This document shows, piece by piece, positions 1 to 64,000 of a stretch of DNA of 64,000 bases (positions within the stretch are counted from its first letter, which is position 1; every line of letters starts with the position of its first letter). The notes under the pieces were generated by a model, which did not search any database, was not told the origin of the DNA, and was given only the letters and a program-made list of their open reading frames with translations. The position numbers were made by a program, and so were the translations under genes. This stretch comes from Lingula anatina (taxonomy: Eukaryota > Brachiopoda > Lingulata > Lingulida > Lingulidae): contig NW_019775411.1 of NCBI RefSeq assembly GCF_001039355.2, positions 148,703 through 212,702 of the forward strand, read 5' to 3'.

Positions 1-475
1 AAATAAATGAATAAATTGATAAATAAGTGAAGGAATAATTGAATACTACTCAATTTTGTGTTGAAGGGTTGGACTTTTTGACTAATATTATTTTTTATAC
101 TGTCTTTTTTCCTGAATCACTAACTTTCAGGGTCAAGACAAAAAGCATGTATGTGGCATGATCAGCACCTGTGACCACTTTTAGCTATAGAAATATATGC
201 ATTTAACATAGGATTTATTATTTTTAAGCTTGTAGTGTACAATACTAGAAATGAAGATTGAAATAAAAAAAACTGCACAACAATAATTTTATTTTTTTCT
301 TAGAGCTGTTATTAGTTTCATAGTTGTTAAAACTGTTTTAAGATTCAATTTGTTTAGAAATTTAGCATATTTCTCCATACAAAGGTGGGTTGAGAGATTG
401 TGAACATTTTCTAGAAAATTATCAACATTTAAAAAAATAAAGTTAATACATGCACAAACAAAAAATCCTCAGAGA

Positions 476-564
<89 letters not shown>

Positions 565-676
565 ATTATATTTTGTAATAAGGATTGTATTGAATGGTAT
601 TTTTGTTTTGTATTTAACTATGATCATTGATTTTCGCAGCCGTTTCTTTATGCCACTGGTGTGCTTGCCTTTTCAG
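1..676 (+). other. 3' part of the intron upstream of the IS4 exons
   Basis: AT-rich intronic sequence with no coding signal. It holds a long (TA)n microsatellite and ends in the acceptor of the first IS4 exon (tttcag at 671-676). Confidence 0.8.
477..561. repeat. (TA)n microsatellite
   Basis: About 42 uninterrupted TA units about 115 bp upstream of the first IS4 exon. Likely length-polymorphic. Confidence 0.97.

Positions 677-64000
<63,324 letters not shown>

Overview
The window holds part of one very large, intron-rich animal gene on the + strand: the pore-forming alpha-1 subunit of an L-type (Cav1) voltage-gated calcium channel, orthologous to vertebrate CACNA1C/D/F/S. No other protein-coding gene is supported on either strand. 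The organism is an invertebrate metazoan: AT-rich introns full of MITEs and microsatellites, a single Cav1-type gene, and two regions where ~3% divergent near-copies abut single-N joins, as expected for a highly polymorphic (probably marine) invertebrate. I cannot name the phylum.

Layout: the window opens inside an intron upstream of the IS4 exon(s), so the N-terminus and IS1-IS3 lie to the left. 677-7404 encodes the rest of domain I; 7675-8316 the I-II linker with the beta-subunit site (AID); 8592-10944 domain II; 10945-20276 the II-III loop; 21064-45445 domain III; 45869-59602 domain IV; 59475-63849 the proximal C-terminus with EF-hand, pre-IQ and IQ motifs. The gene leaves the right edge. 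All four pore glutamates (EEEE), all voltage-sensor S4 segments, the AID and the IQ motif are intact, so this is a functional channel gene. I derived exon ends from GT/AG sites, reading phase and family homology; phases agree across every junction.

The main discovery is splicing complexity. Six tandem pairs of homologous exons with matching phases occur at IS3-S4, IIIS1, IIIS5, the III pore turret, the IVS5-P linker, and IVS6/EF-hand. Five pairs are identical in length (107, 130, 108, 147, 128 nt) and one differs by 6 nt (92/98). Four pairs have lengths not divisible by three, so frame alone demands mutually exclusive use. Added to these are candidate small in-frame cassettes: a Cys-rich 39-nt exon in the II-III loop, a 21-nt microexon and a 72-nt exon in the IIIS3-S4 linker, and a 15-nt microexon in the IVS3-S4 linker. 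TGCATG (RBFOX-type) elements lie close downstream of several. One intron (IIS6) carries textbook U12-type signals.

Two long direct duplications (8224-14037 with 14039-19841, and 33098-37262 with 37517-41708) each break at a single N; copy 2 of the first starts mid-exon without an acceptor, and all exon differences noticed between its copies are synonymous. They are best read as two alleles or overlapping contigs laid end to end (false duplication), not as a channel with extra domains. Introns also hold several MITE families, two with 3-bp TTA/TAA target duplications, large palindromes, a minisatellite, and a dispersed hairpin motif.
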